Below, one piece after another: positions 1 through 6,850 of a stretch of 17,304 nucleotides of DNA; within the stretch, counting starts at the first letter, position 1; every line of letters begins with the position of its first letter. The notes below the pieces were generated by a model, which saw nothing but the letters and a program-made list of their open reading frames with translations, was not told the DNA's origin and searched no databases. Source of the stretch: an uncultured Lachnospiraceae bacterium. GTDB lineage: Bacteria; Bacillota; Clostridia; Lachnospirales; Lachnospiraceae. The stretch covers positions 1 through 17,304 of the forward strand of contig CAMWSA010000035.1 of assembly GCA_947176785.1 (NCBI GenBank). Direction: 5' to 3'. A program made the position numbers and the translations under genes.

Positions 1-363
1 CAATATAACAACAGCAAGATACTCACAGCATCTCCGGCAGAGTTGACATTGATGCTTTATGAGGGAGCGATCAAATTTTGTAATATCGCACTTTTGGCGA
101 TAGAGCAGAAGGATGTACCCAAGGCGCATACCAATATTGTAAAGGTTCAAAGGATAATAGATTACCTGCGCCAGACATTGGATATGAAATATCCGGTGGC
201 CCAGGATTTTGAGAACATCTATGTCTATCTGTCGCAGCGTCTGGTGGAGGCCAACTATAAGAAGGATAAGGAGATTCTCGAGGAGATCAATGGGCATCTG
301 CGTTCTGTCCGGGATACCTGGAAAGAGGTTATGCGGATCAATCAGGCGAAAGGGGCTAATTAA
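1..363 (+). CDS. fliS: Flagellar export chaperone FliS (5' end outside window)
   Basis: This is the C-terminal 120 codons of FliS, the cytoplasmic chaperone that binds the C-terminus of flagellin, prevents premature polymerisation and delivers it to the export gate protein FlhA. The reading frame is open from base 1 and begins with residues QYNNSKILTASPAELTLMLY, the FliS N-terminal signature, so only a few codons lie upstream. The following GAIKFCNIALLAIE, the amphipathic helices and the NIYVYLSQRLVEAN stretch match the all-helical FliS fold. The stop TAA at 361-363 overlaps the ATG of the next gene by one base (TAATG), which implies translational coupling. TTG at 43 is an internal leucine codon, not the start. 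Identification is firm; the true start cannot be seen. Confidence 0.95.
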   Translation, partial: QYNNSKILTASPAELTLMLYEGAIKFCNIALLAIEQKDVPKAHTNIVKVQRIIDYLRQTLDMKYPVAQDFENIYVYLSQRLVEANYKKDKEILEEINGHLRSVRDTWKEVMRINQAKGAN

Positions 364-839
364 TGGAGAGCCAGTTGAGTATATTGCAGGAGAGCCTGAC
401 AGCAAAGCGCCAGGTGCTTCTGGAGATACAGGAGTATAACAGGAAGCAGGAAGAGGTCTTCACGGCGGAGGAGGTGGATATGTCCCTCTTTGACACAGCC
501 TTAGAAGAAAAGGAGCGCCTGATTCAAAAGCTGACCCGGCTGGATGATGGATTTGAGGCCATGTACCAGAGACTGGCTGAAGAGCTTCAGGGGAACCGGG
601 AGAGATACGCGGGACAGATTCGGATTCTCCAGCAACAGATCAAGGAGATTACGGATTTGGGTGTATCCATACAGGCTCAGGAGGTTCGAAATAAAGCATT
701 GATAGAAAGCTATTTTTCCAGGGAGAGGAAAAACATGCATAAGAATCTTCAGAATTCGGCCAAAGCCTATAATTTCTATAAGAATATGTCTAATTTGAAT
801 GCGGTGAGCAATCAATCTTCTTATGACAGCAGGCAATAA
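363..839 (+). CDS. FliT/FlgN-like flagellar chaperone, coiled-coil
   Basis: A 158-residue, highly charged, almost entirely helical protein translated from an ATG that overlaps the fliS stop codon. Heptad-like stretches run from about residue 5 to 115, and the C-terminal tail (about 125-150, SAKAYNFYKNMSNLN) resembles the tail of FlgN-type proteins. In flagellar operons the gene after fliS usually encodes FliT or a FlgN-like chaperone, which bind the cap protein or hook-associated proteins and dock on FlhA. The length and the position support that role, but the family diverges quickly, so FliT versus FlgN is not decided. It is the last gene before a strong terminator. Role is inferred mainly from context and composition. 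Confidence 0.75.
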   Translation: MESQLSILQESLTAKRQVLLEIQEYNRKQEEVFTAEEVDMSLFDTALEEKERLIQKLTRLDDGFEAMYQRLAEELQGNRERYAGQIRILQQQIKEITDLGVSIQAQEVRNKALIESYFSRERKNMHKNLQNSAKAYNFYKNMSNLNAVSNQSSYDSRQ

Positions 840-848
840 AAAGTGATA

Positions 849-880
849 AAAGGGGCTGTGAAAATCTTCACAGCCCCTTT
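849..880. terminator. Bidirectional intrinsic terminator
   Basis: A perfect 14-bp stem (849-862 with 867-880) with a 4-base AATC loop; the core is GGGGCTGTGAA paired with TTCACAGCCCC. T-rich tracts follow on both strands: TTTCTTT on the plus side, and TTTTATCACTTTTT reading leftwards on the minus side. It lies between the stop of the chaperone gene (839) and the stop of the convergent HTH-FlhA gene (883), so it should end transcription from both. Confidence 0.93.
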
Positions 881-882
881 CT

Positions 883-1803
883 TTAAGTTAATTCCTGAGT
901 CAATGCGGCGATTGCCGCTTCTGTCTCCTCCTTGCAGGCAAGGGGATGCTCCTCCAGATACCCTATGATGTAATCCAAACGATTGACAGGCACTCTTGCA
1001 GTGACCAGCCTGGCAAGTATATGCTGCAATTGGCCCAGGCTTACCAGCTGTGGAACCACGCCATCCACGGCTGCCGGATAACGTCTGCGCACAATGTCCA
1101 CCAGGTCGGCAGTGAGCTGGCGGTTCAGAATCCTGTCATAATATTGCAGGATTACTTCCGCCAGGTGGGTCACAATGCAGTCCATGGCGGAGAACTCCGC
1201 ATATCCTTCTGGTATCCTTTCCTGCTTTTCCAGCCATTTTCCCTCAGGCCATGCCATGCGCCACTCGGTTACGGGCAATATATTTTCCCGTACATAAAAA
1301 TATTTGGGGTATTCCGAATCATTTTGGGCCACCGTTTCCCGGCCATGGAGCAGGATGCGGTATTCTTTCTCTCCCAGAGTGATATTGTCCCTGAGTTGGA
1401 TAACGGGTATTATAATGCCCATCTGATCTCCAAGCCTCATACGCATATTGTGAATCAGGGCATAGTTGTTATTCTTTTCCGCCAACAGCATATCAACCAG
1501 CCCTTCGCCTACTTCCAATACCAGGACAGATTTTTGTATCATATTTTCGATCTCGGTCTGCCTTTGTACCGATTCCAGATTCCGCTGGGAGATGGCAGAA
1601 GGCTGGTGGTCCAGCAGGTAGTCTGTGGAACAGTCCATCAGCTGGGCAATGGAGCGGACCATCTCGGCGTCAGGCAGGCTTGTGCCGTTTTCCCATTTGG
1701 ATACAGCCTGGGGTGTGACCCCCAGTCTTTCGGCAACCCTTTGCTGTGTGTAGCCCAGGTCCTGACGGAGCCGGGTAAATCGTTCTGCAAATTCTGTGAG
1801 CAT
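883..1803 (-). CDS. XRE helix-turn-helix fused to FlhA cytoplasmic (FHIPEP C-terminal) domain
   Basis: A 306-residue protein of unusual architecture. Residues 8-64 are an XRE/Cro HTH (TQQRVAERLGVTPQAVSKWE, then the YLLD end typical of clostridial XRE proteins). After a linker, residues about 93-303 match the cytoplasmic domain of the export gate FlhA. Landmarks are LEVGEGL (96-102), GIIIPVIQLRDNITLGEKEYRI (split here as GIIIP 129-133, RDNITL 138-143 and YRI 148-150), then VTHLAEVI, NRQLTADLVDIVRRRYP, VVPQLVSLGQLQHILARL and VPVNRLDYIIGYLEEHPL. There is no transmembrane export-channel half, and the protein stops before the last FlhA subdomain. The DPAFG segment, part of the chaperone pocket in enteric FlhA, is not conserved, while the THL of the pocket is. 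FlhA's domain binds FliS, FliT and FlgN complexes, so a regulator that senses chaperone occupancy is a reasonable inference. ATG at 1803 with AAGGAGGA seven bases upstream. Confidence 0.92.
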   Translation of the reverse strand: MLTEFAERFTRLRQDLGYTQQRVAERLGVTPQAVSKWENGTSLPDAEMVRSIAQLMDCSTDYLLDHQPSAISQRNLESVQRQTEIENMIQKSVLVLEVGEGLVDMLLAEKNNNYALIHNMRMRLGDQMGIIIPVIQLRDNITLGEKEYRILLHGRETVAQNDSEYPKYFYVRENILPVTEWRMAWPEGKWLEKQERIPEGYAEFSAMDCIVTHLAEVILQYYDRILNRQLTADLVDIVRRRYPAAVDGVVPQLVSLGQLQHILARLVTARVPVNRLDYIIGYLEEHPLACKEETEAAIAALTQELT

Positions 1804-1810
1804 GTCATAG

Positions 1811-1818
1811 TCCTCCTT
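1811..1818 (-). promoter_or_regulatory. Strong ribosome binding site of the HTH-FlhA gene
   Basis: AAGGAGGA on the minus strand, seven bases before the ATG at 1803. It fixes that start over a nearby out-of-frame ATG at 1808. The stop codon of a possible upstream leader ORF (TAA, 1819-1817) touches this site, so termination there could couple to initiation here. Confidence 0.8.
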
Positions 1819-1909
1819 AATTAAATTTGTGGATTTCCCTTGCCGGCACGCGGGGACGGTATAGCAGATCCGTCCGCCCGGTTCGGGTGTTCAGTGTACT
1901 GTGTTCCAT
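1817..1909 (-). CDS. Possible 30-residue leader peptide upstream of the HTH-FlhA gene
   Basis: A small minus-strand ORF (MEHSTLNTRTGRTDLLYRPR, then VPAREIHKFN). Its ATG has a GGAGG site five bases upstream, and its TAA lies directly against the ribosome site of the HTH-FlhA gene, a layout common for translationally coupled leader peptides. An in-frame ATG 12 bases further upstream also exists. I recognise no family, and an ORF this short can arise by chance; the good ribosome site and exact abutment are the only support. Confidence 0.3.
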   Translation of the reverse strand: MEHSTLNTRTGRTDLLYRPRVPAREIHKFN

Positions 1910-1982
1910 ACGAACCTCCATGCCGCAGCTGTGCTGCGACTTAAATCCGGATAAAAACGTCGTATTTTCGGTTCAGATTTGT

Positions 1983-2086
1983 TATACTTACGAGCGGTTA
2001 GATTTTCCTTCCTGCCCGGCGCAGGGTGCCCGATTACGCGACATGTGCCGGGCAGGAATTGGAAAATCTTAGCGCTCATCAGTATA
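1983..2086 (+). repeat. Palindromic repeat copy R1 (short form)
   Basis: An imperfect inverted repeat: left arm 1983-2020 (TATACTTACGAGCGG, then GATTTTCC, TTCCTG and CCCGGC) pairs with right arm 2047-2086 (GCCGGG, CAGGAATT, GGAAAATC, then GCGCTCATCAGTATA). The right arm carries two extra bases next to the TTCC block, and the same asymmetry recurs in other copies, which defines a left and a right end. The core (2021-2046) is short and includes GTGCCCGATTACGCG. The arm bases CCCGGC/GCCGGG differ from the CACGGC-like arms elsewhere but stay complementary. Confidence 0.85.
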
Positions 2087-2159
2087 GTTCCTGTCACCGG
2101 TTGCATAATCGGGCAACAGGTGCCGTGCGGGAAGGGAAATCTGTCTGTTCGTGCGTATA
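2083..2159 (-). repeat. Palindromic repeat copy R1b (inverted, internally shortened)
   Basis: A second copy in the opposite orientation that shares the TATA end of R1. The portion TTGCATAATCGGGCAAC followed by TGCCGTGCGGGAAGGGAAAT and GTTCGTGCGTATA aligns with the reverse complement of R1's core and left arm. The other arm is shortened; only a stub like TTCCTGTCACCGG remains near 2088-2100. Confidence 0.65.
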
Positions 2160-2160
2160 C

Positions 2161-2323
2161 AACCAGAATAACATGAAACAGGCAGATACACAACCAACTG
2201 TTGATGGAATACACATACAACTGCAGGTTGCGCACCATTATGTCAGCTTAGACGACAGGGTGCTTACAATGCATAGGCCAGCTGGTAGTCTTCCATAGAT
2301 AGGGGCCCTTTCCAGTACAGTTC
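2161..2323. other. Intergenic, nothing recognised
   Basis: This stretch lies between the R1 repeat pair and the promoter of the diguanylate cyclase gene. I find no convincing ORF, terminator with a T-tract or extended stem. Confidence 0.5.
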
Positions 2324-2353
2324 TTGACAGTTATACCTCTTTCGCCGTATAGT
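2324..2353 (+). promoter_or_regulatory. SigA-type promoter for the diguanylate cyclase gene
   Basis: A perfect -35 box TTGACA (2324-2329), an 18-base spacer and -10 box TATAGT (2348-2353). Transcription would begin near 2360, giving a leader of about 280 bases before the ATG at 2641 that contains the R2/R2b palindromic pair. Just downstream, GGTAATTACC (2364-2373) and the imperfect dyad CCTAT...ATAGG around 2372-2389 could be operator-like, which is speculative. Confidence 0.65.
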
Positions 2354-2396
2354 ATTTATAAGGGTAATTACCTATAGTGTATCCATAGGCTTATAC

Positions 2397-2500
2397 TATA
2401 CTTACAAGAGGTAGGATTTTCCTTTCTGCACGTCATACGCTGCCTGATTATACAGTATGGGCCGTGCAGGAATCGGATAATCTCAGCGCTCGTCCGTATA
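2397..2500 (+). repeat. Palindromic repeat copy R2 (short form)
   Basis: Left arm TATACTTACAAGAGG, GGATTTTCC and TTTCTGCACG; right arm 2460-2500 with CCGTGCAGGAATC, GGATAATC and GCGCTCGTCCGTATA. The core TGCCTGATTATACAGTATG matches the R1 core type. It lies inside the predicted 5' leader of the diguanylate cyclase gene. Confidence 0.82.
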
Positions 2501-2596
2501 GCAACCGTTAAGCTTTTCCGGTTTCCGCACGGTATCTGTAGTATAACCGGACAGCATGCACCGGGCGGGAAGGAAAATGTAATCGGTCATGAGTAT
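2497..2596 (-). repeat. Palindromic repeat copy R2b (inverted partner)
   Basis: A nearly complete copy in the opposite orientation sharing the terminal TATA of R2. It begins with GTTAAGCTTTTCC and TTTCCGCACGG (right arm, reversed) and ends with CACCGGGCGGGAAGGAAAAT and GGTCATGAGTAT (left arm, reversed). The R2/R2b pair repeats the arrangement seen at R1/R1b. Confidence 0.78.
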
Positions 2597-2640
2597 GGCA
2601 GCTGTGCAGGCGTTTGCATGAGGGGGCATGAGGAGTGGAT

Positions 2641-4923
2641 ATGATGGATAGACAGAAAAAAATTACAGTGGGTGTGCTGGTCAGCGGCATCATGGACGAC
2701 TTTACCAGGATTATCTGTAAGGGCGCGGTGAGGGCGGCTAAGAGAAGGGGTGTAAACCTGGTTGTTTTCCCGGCAAAATATGTGGATCGGGATGTGTCGG
2801 ATACCCGGGATCTTCGATATGAATATCAGTATGGGACGATCCTTTCTTATGCCCGGCGGCAGAATCTGGACGCGATAGTGGCGGCCACGGGCTGTATCGG
2901 GTGCTTCAGTACTTCGGAGCGCATGTTGGAGTTGATGGGACAGTACGAGGGAATTCCCTGTGTGCTGGTGGCTTCCCAGCTGCCGGGCTATGACAGTGTT
3001 ACCTTTGACAATTTTTCCGGTGTCAGGGAGGGGCTGGAATGTCTGATCGGGCAGAAGCATTGCACCAGGATCGGTATGATTGGAGGGCCGGCGGACAACT
3101 CCGATGCCAGGGAGCGGAGAGAGGCTTTTTTCCAGGTTATGCAGGAACACGGTCTGGCTGTGCAGGAGGGCCTGTATGAAGCGGGAAATCTGACCCGCAA
3201 CAGCCAGGAGGCTTTTGTCAGGCTGCTGGACAATAATCCGGATCTGGAGGCCGTGTTTTGCATCAACGATGATACGGCCCTGGGACTGTATGAGGAATTG
3301 AAGCGCAGAAAGCTCCAGATCGGCAGGGATATACAGGTGTTTGGATATGACAACATACAGGCGGCCGCCAAGGCGTCCCCGCCGCTGTCCTCCGTGCGGG
3401 CGGACCCGGCGGAACTGGGCGAGGCGGCGCTGGAACTGGTTTTGTGTAAATTGCAGGGAGAGAATGTGCATAGTAAGGTGCTGCCCACCAAATTTGTCAG
3501 AAGGGATTCCATTGGCAATCTGGAAGAGGAGCAGAGGGAGCATGTAATAGACGCACAGATGATGGACACATGGTTTGAGGATGTGTTTTACCGCTGCAGG
3601 CATGAAGACATGCAGAAAACAGTGGAGCAATTCAGGCATTCCTTTAAGGCGCTGCTAAAATGTGTCCGTTCTATCTATGAGGAGCAGGAAGAGGGAGTCT
3701 GGGAGGTAAAGGGGCTGCTGGAACAGTTTCTGAATGTGGATACGATTGCATATGCGGATGTGGACAATCTGATGATTGTATTCCGCAAGCTTCAAAAGAT
3801 ATTGCTGGGCACGGGAAATGCTTATACCAAGGCCCAGAGGGAGTTGTTTCCTCTGATTTACCAGCGCGTGATCCGCGTGATGGATCAGAGAATATGGGAG
3901 ATGCAGGAACAAAGCCAGAGAGACAGCTTTGACATGAAGATGTTTGTGCAGAAGACGCTGCAATTTGAGAAGGGGACGGATCAGAGTTATGGTACATTGC
4001 TGGAAAATCTGAACTGGCTCCAGGTACAGAATGCGGGGATCTATATCTTTGAGTCTCCCGTCACCCATCTGGTCAGCGACCCTTTCCAGGCCCCGGAGGA
4101 ATTGTATCTGAAGGCGGTTTTGAAGGCGGGAGAGGTACAGGTAGTGCCGGCCATGGAGCAGAAGAAGACATTGGCAGAGCTTTTTACAGATAATAAGGGC
4201 ATACAGCAGGATTGCATGGTGCTGTTCCCCCTGTTTTTTAACGAGGTGCTGGAGGGGGTGATCCTCTGTGAACTGACAGAAAGTATCTATGAAAGCGGAG
4301 AATTTCTGGTCAATCACTTAAGCTCTGCCACCAAGATGATCCAGCTGCTGCGTGCCAATCAGAAAATCCAGCAGGATCTGGAGGACAGCCTGGTTATATT
4401 AAAGGAAAATAATATTGCCCTGGATAACCTGTCCAAATCGGACAGCCTGACCGGGATCTGGAACCGCCGGGGATTGTACGAGGAGGGGCAGCGGGCGGTG
4501 GAGCGCTGCCAGCGTCAGGGCAGGGATGCGCTGGTGGTCTATGCGGACATGAATAATCTGAAGATCATCAATGACCGCTATGGGCATGAGGAGGGGGATT
4601 TCTCTCTGAAGGCCATCGCTGACAGGCTGGCCCGGGCTGCCGGGAAGGACGGCGTGGCAGGGCGGATCGGCGGGGATGAGTTTGCCTATATATGTCCCTA
4701 TGACGGAGCGGATGAGGGGCTGGAAACGTTGGAGGAGTTGTACAATACATTCCGGAATTTCAACGAAGGCACGGACAAAGAATATAATGTTACCGTTTCG
4801 GCGGGAGCCTGTGTGCTGAGAGCGGACAGCGGTATGTCCTTGGAGGAAGCGCTGAGTGTGGCGGACGAGCGGCTGTACGAGGCCAAGCAACTGCGCTCCA
4901 AAGAGGTAGCGAAGGGCGTGTAG
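2641..4923 (+). CDS. LacI-type sensor, GAF-like linker and GGDEF diguanylate cyclase
   Basis: About 760 residues. Residues 5-290 resemble the sugar-binding domain of LacI/GalR regulators (GVLVSGIMDDFTRIICKGAV, later MIGGPADNSDARERREAF, AVFCINDDTALGLYEEL, then FGYDN), but the DNA-binding HTH is absent. Residues 300-600 are helical and contain a GAF-like segment (GIYIFESPV to GVILCELTESIYE) followed by a coiled coil. The C-terminal GGDEF domain (about 605-755) makes cyclic di-GMP from two GTP: DSLTGIWNRRGL, NDRYGHEEGD and GRIGGDEF (GGDEF at about 677). The usual RxxD feedback site ahead of GGDEF is not present. No signal peptide or membrane segment is seen, so it should sense a cytoplasmic ligand. 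AGGAG at 2631-2635 supports ATG 2641; GTG 2635 and ATG 2644 are alternatives. Confidence 0.92.
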   Translation: MMDRQKKITVGVLVSGIMDDFTRIICKGAVRAAKRRGVNLVVFPAKYVDRDVSDTRDLRYEYQYGTILSYARRQNLDAIVAATGCIGCFSTSERMLELMGQYEGIPCVLVASQLPGYDSVTFDNFSGVREGLECLIGQKHCTRIGMIGGPADNSDARERREAFFQVMQEHGLAVQEGLYEAGNLTRNSQEAFVRLLDNNPDLEAVFCINDDTALGLYEELKRRKLQIGRDIQVFGYDNIQAAAKASPPLSSVRADPAELGEAALELVLCKLQGENVHSKVLPTKFVRRDSIGNLEEEQREHVIDAQMMDTWFEDVFYRCRHEDMQKTVEQFRHSFKALLKCVRSIYEEQEEGVWEVKGLLEQFLNVDTIAYADVDNLMIVFRKLQKILLGTGNAYTKAQRELFPLIYQRVIRVMDQRIWEMQEQSQRDSFDMKMFVQKTLQFEKGTDQSYGTLLENLNWLQVQNAGIYIFESPVTHLVSDPFQAPEELYLKAVLKAGEVQVVPAMEQKKTLAELFTDNKGIQQDCMVLFPLFFNEVLEGVILCELTESIYESGEFLVNHLSSATKMIQLLRANQKIQQDLEDSLVILKENNIALDNLSKSDSLTGIWNRRGLYEEGQRAVERCQRQGRDALVVYADMNNLKIINDRYGHEEGDFSLKAIADRLARAAGKDGVAGRIGGDEFAYICPYDGADEGLETLEELYNTFRNFNEGTDKEYNVTVSAGACVLRADSGMSLEEALSVADERLYEAKQLRSKEVAKGV

Positions 4924-4924
4924 G

Positions 4925-5524
4925 AGGGACGCGTATTTTGGCTATGAGGGGGCGGCGGAAGCCATAGACGGACAGGCTCCCGATCAGGCTTATGCGGATG
5001 TGGAGGCATTGATGCGCTTTTTGGAAGTGGATGAGGTGGTGACGGCCAAGGAGTCCACCAACCTGCGGGACATTCCCAGCCAGGGGCAGGACAGCACGGT
5101 GCTTTGGACATTGCAGAACGGGGATACGGCCCGGCGCACCGGCATGAGCGACAGCGGCTGGTCCAGGCTGGTGTACCGGGACAGGATATGTTATGCGGTG
5201 ACAAATCTGCTGACCACGGATTTATCCTACCATGTTGCGAAACCCACATCGGAAGCTGTGCCAGCGCCGGAGCCTGAAGAGGATGGGATCAAAACCAAAT
5301 TTACGGACTGTTATGAGTTGATGACGGCTAAGATCGAGACCAATCTCAGAGCCCTGCCCAGCGTGACCAACCCGGATGCGGTGGTGGTGGCGACGATCCG
5401 GTATGGGGATGTGGTGGTGCGGACCGGAATCAACCCGGAGGTGGGCTGGTCCCGGGTGGAGTATGGAGGGCAGGTGCTGTATTGTGTCAGCAGCTACCTG
5501 ACACTGGCCCCGGCACAGGAGTGA
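4925..5524 (+). pseudogene. SH3-domain protein remnant lacking a normal start
   Basis: Two bacterial SH3-like repeats are visible: VTAKESTNLRDIPSQGQDST to ICYAVTNLLTTD, and MTAKIETNLRALPSV to VLYCVSSYLTL, each with the NLR..P start and the W.RV.Y..... YC end. Such domains usually follow a signal or membrane anchor in cell-wall-associated proteins. Here the frame runs open back to the stop codon of the cyclase gene and encodes protein-like sequence (DAYFGYEGAAEAIDGQAPDQ), but contains no start codon until GTG at 5000, which has no ribosome site. The simplest reading is a deletion that removed the N-terminal anchor and joined the rest directly after the cyclase gene. Translation from GTG 5000 (174 residues) remains possible. 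Confidence 0.6.
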
Positions 5525-5557
5525 GTGGAAAACCCGGCCAAGGGGGACGAGGTAATT

Positions 5558-6034
5558 ATGGCGAGGAATTTGACTACATTATGTTATATTGAACGGGACG
5601 GTGCCTACCTGATGATGCACCGGGTGAAGAAAGAGCAGGATATCAACAAAGATAAGTGGATCGGCGTGGGCGGCCATTTTGAGGAGGGGGAGTCGCCGGA
5701 GGAGTGTCTGCTGCGGGAGGTGGCGGAGGAGACGGGGCTGACCTTGACGGAATACCGGCTGCGGGGCGTGATTACTTTCATGACGGATACGTATCCTGCG
5801 GAGTATATGTTTTTATATACAGCAGAGGGTTTTTCTGGAATAATGCATGCCTGCGAGGAAGGGGATCTGGAGTGGGTGCCCAAGGCAAAGGTGGAGCAGC
5901 TGCCTATCTGGGAGGGGGACAAGATCTTTTTCCGGCTGCTGGAGGAGCGGCGGGACTTTTTCTCTTTGAAGCTGCGGTACGAGAAGGATACATTGGCGGA
6001 GGCGGTATTGGACGGAAAAGAGAGATTGGTGTAA
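5558..6034 (+). CDS. Nudix hydrolase, MutT/8-oxo-dGTPase-like
   Basis: A 158-residue Nudix protein. The complete Nudix box is present: GHFEEGE, then SPEECLL, then REVAEETGL, which supplies the metal-binding glutamates for hydrolysis of a nucleoside diphosphate bond. The N-terminus (ARNLTTLCYIERDGAYLMMH) and the WIGVGGHFE approach are those of MutT/YvcI-like enzymes often annotated as 8-oxo-dGTP diphosphatases; the actual substrate cannot be told. I chose ATG 5558 because an AGGGGGACGAGG purine tract lies just before it; a GTG at 5525 would add 11 residues but has no comparable site. It follows the SH3 remnant by 33 bases and could be cotranscribed with it. Confidence 0.9.
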   Translation: MARNLTTLCYIERDGAYLMMHRVKKEQDINKDKWIGVGGHFEEGESPEECLLREVAEETGLTLTEYRLRGVITFMTDTYPAEYMFLYTAEGFSGIMHACEEGDLEWVPKAKVEQLPIWEGDKIFFRLLEERRDFFSLKLRYEKDTLAEAVLDGKERLV

Positions 6035-6040
6035 GAGGGG

Positions 6041-6075
6041 TGTCAGGAAGGAAAATCTAATCACTCGTGAGTATA
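6041..6075 (-). repeat. Palindromic repeat half-copy R3
   Basis: TGTCAGGAAGGAAAATCTAA followed by TCACTCGTGAGTATA is the reverse complement of the family's left arm. No matching right arm is found upstream, because the end of the Nudix gene occupies that place. It ends 19 bases before the ATG of the nucleotidyltransferase gene and so is probably transcribed into its leader. Confidence 0.75.
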
Positions 6076-6094
6076 ATCAGAAAGGGTTGAGGTC

Positions 6095-6850
6095 ATGAGA
6101 ATACTTTTCGGGGATCTGCTTGACAGCATTACTCTGGCGGCAAAAGATATCCTGGGGAAAGCGCTGACAGGTGTGTACCTTCACGGCTCCCTGGCTATGG
6201 GCTGCTTTAACCCGGAAAAGAGCGATATTGATCTGATTTTGGTCATAAACGGGGAGATGACGGACCGGCAGAAAAGACAGTTTATGGAAACGGTGGCGGA
6301 GTTGAATGCCCGGGCACCGAAAAAAGGGCTGGAACTCAGCGTGGTAAAGGAGGATGTCTGTGGGCATTTTGTGTATCCCACGCCATTTGAATTGCATTTC
6401 TCCCCCGCGCACCTGAAATGGTGGCAGGATGACCCGGAGGGCTATATCCAGCGCATGAAGGGCACAGACCCGGATCTGGCGGCGCATTTTACGATTATGC
6501 GGAAATATGGGATCGTGCTGGCGGGAGCAGCCGTGGAGGAAGTGTTTGGCGAAGTGCCGCGGGAGGCGTATTTGGACAGTATCCGGCAGGACGTGGTGAA
6601 TGCCAGGGAGGATGTGCTGGACAACCCCGTGTATGTGATCCTGAATCTGTGCCGTGTGGCCGCCTATGTGGAGGAGAACCTGATTCTCTCCAAGCAGCAG
6701 GGCGGGGAGTGGGGGCTGGACCATCTGCCGGAGAGGTATCATTTCATCCTCAGGGGCGCATTGGAGTCATACCAGTCAGAGACGGTGACGGAACTTGATG
6801 CCGGTCTGTCCCAGGAATTTTGCAGGGAGATGCTGGGGAGGATAGTGTGA
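6095..6850 (+). CDS. AadA-like nucleotidyltransferase (DUF4111-type C-terminus)
   Basis: A 251-residue protein with a polymerase-beta-type nucleotidyltransferase domain: LHGSLAMGCFNPEKSDIDLI carries the GS motif (31-32) and the metal-binding aspartates D44 and D46, and LELSVVKED near 79-87 supplies a likely third acidic residue. The rest, including FELHFSPAHLKWW, DPDLAAHFTIMRKYGIVLAG and NLCRVAAYVEENLILSKQ, matches the C-terminal domain of ANT(3'')/ANT(9) aminoglycoside adenylyltransferases. Those enzymes transfer AMP to aminoglycosides. Many chromosomal homologues in Clostridia have no demonstrated resistance role, so the substrate is open. Length is close to AadA (about 260). ATG 6095 is preceded by AAAGGG and GAGG. 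Confidence 0.88.
   Translation: MRILFGDLLDSITLAAKDILGKALTGVYLHGSLAMGCFNPEKSDIDLILVINGEMTDRQKRQFMETVAELNARAPKKGLELSVVKEDVCGHFVYPTPFELHFSPAHLKWWQDDPEGYIQRMKGTDPDLAAHFTIMRKYGIVLAGAAVEEVFGEVPREAYLDSIRQDVVNAREDVLDNPVYVILNLCRVAAYVEENLILSKQQGGEWGLDHLPERYHFILRGALESYQSETVTELDAGLSQEFCREMLGRIV

Noticed and set aside
946..1824. Long plus-strand ORF (292 codons) opposite the HTH-FlhA gene
   Set aside because: The minus strand gives an unmistakable XRE plus FlhA-like protein with a strong ribosome site; the plus-strand translation has no recognisable domain.
2587..3639. 350-codon minus-strand ORF opposite the diguanylate cyclase
   Set aside because: Composition is that of an antisense shadow (rich in H, Q, P, R), with no ribosome site and no domains, while the plus frame is a clear LacI-type sensor.
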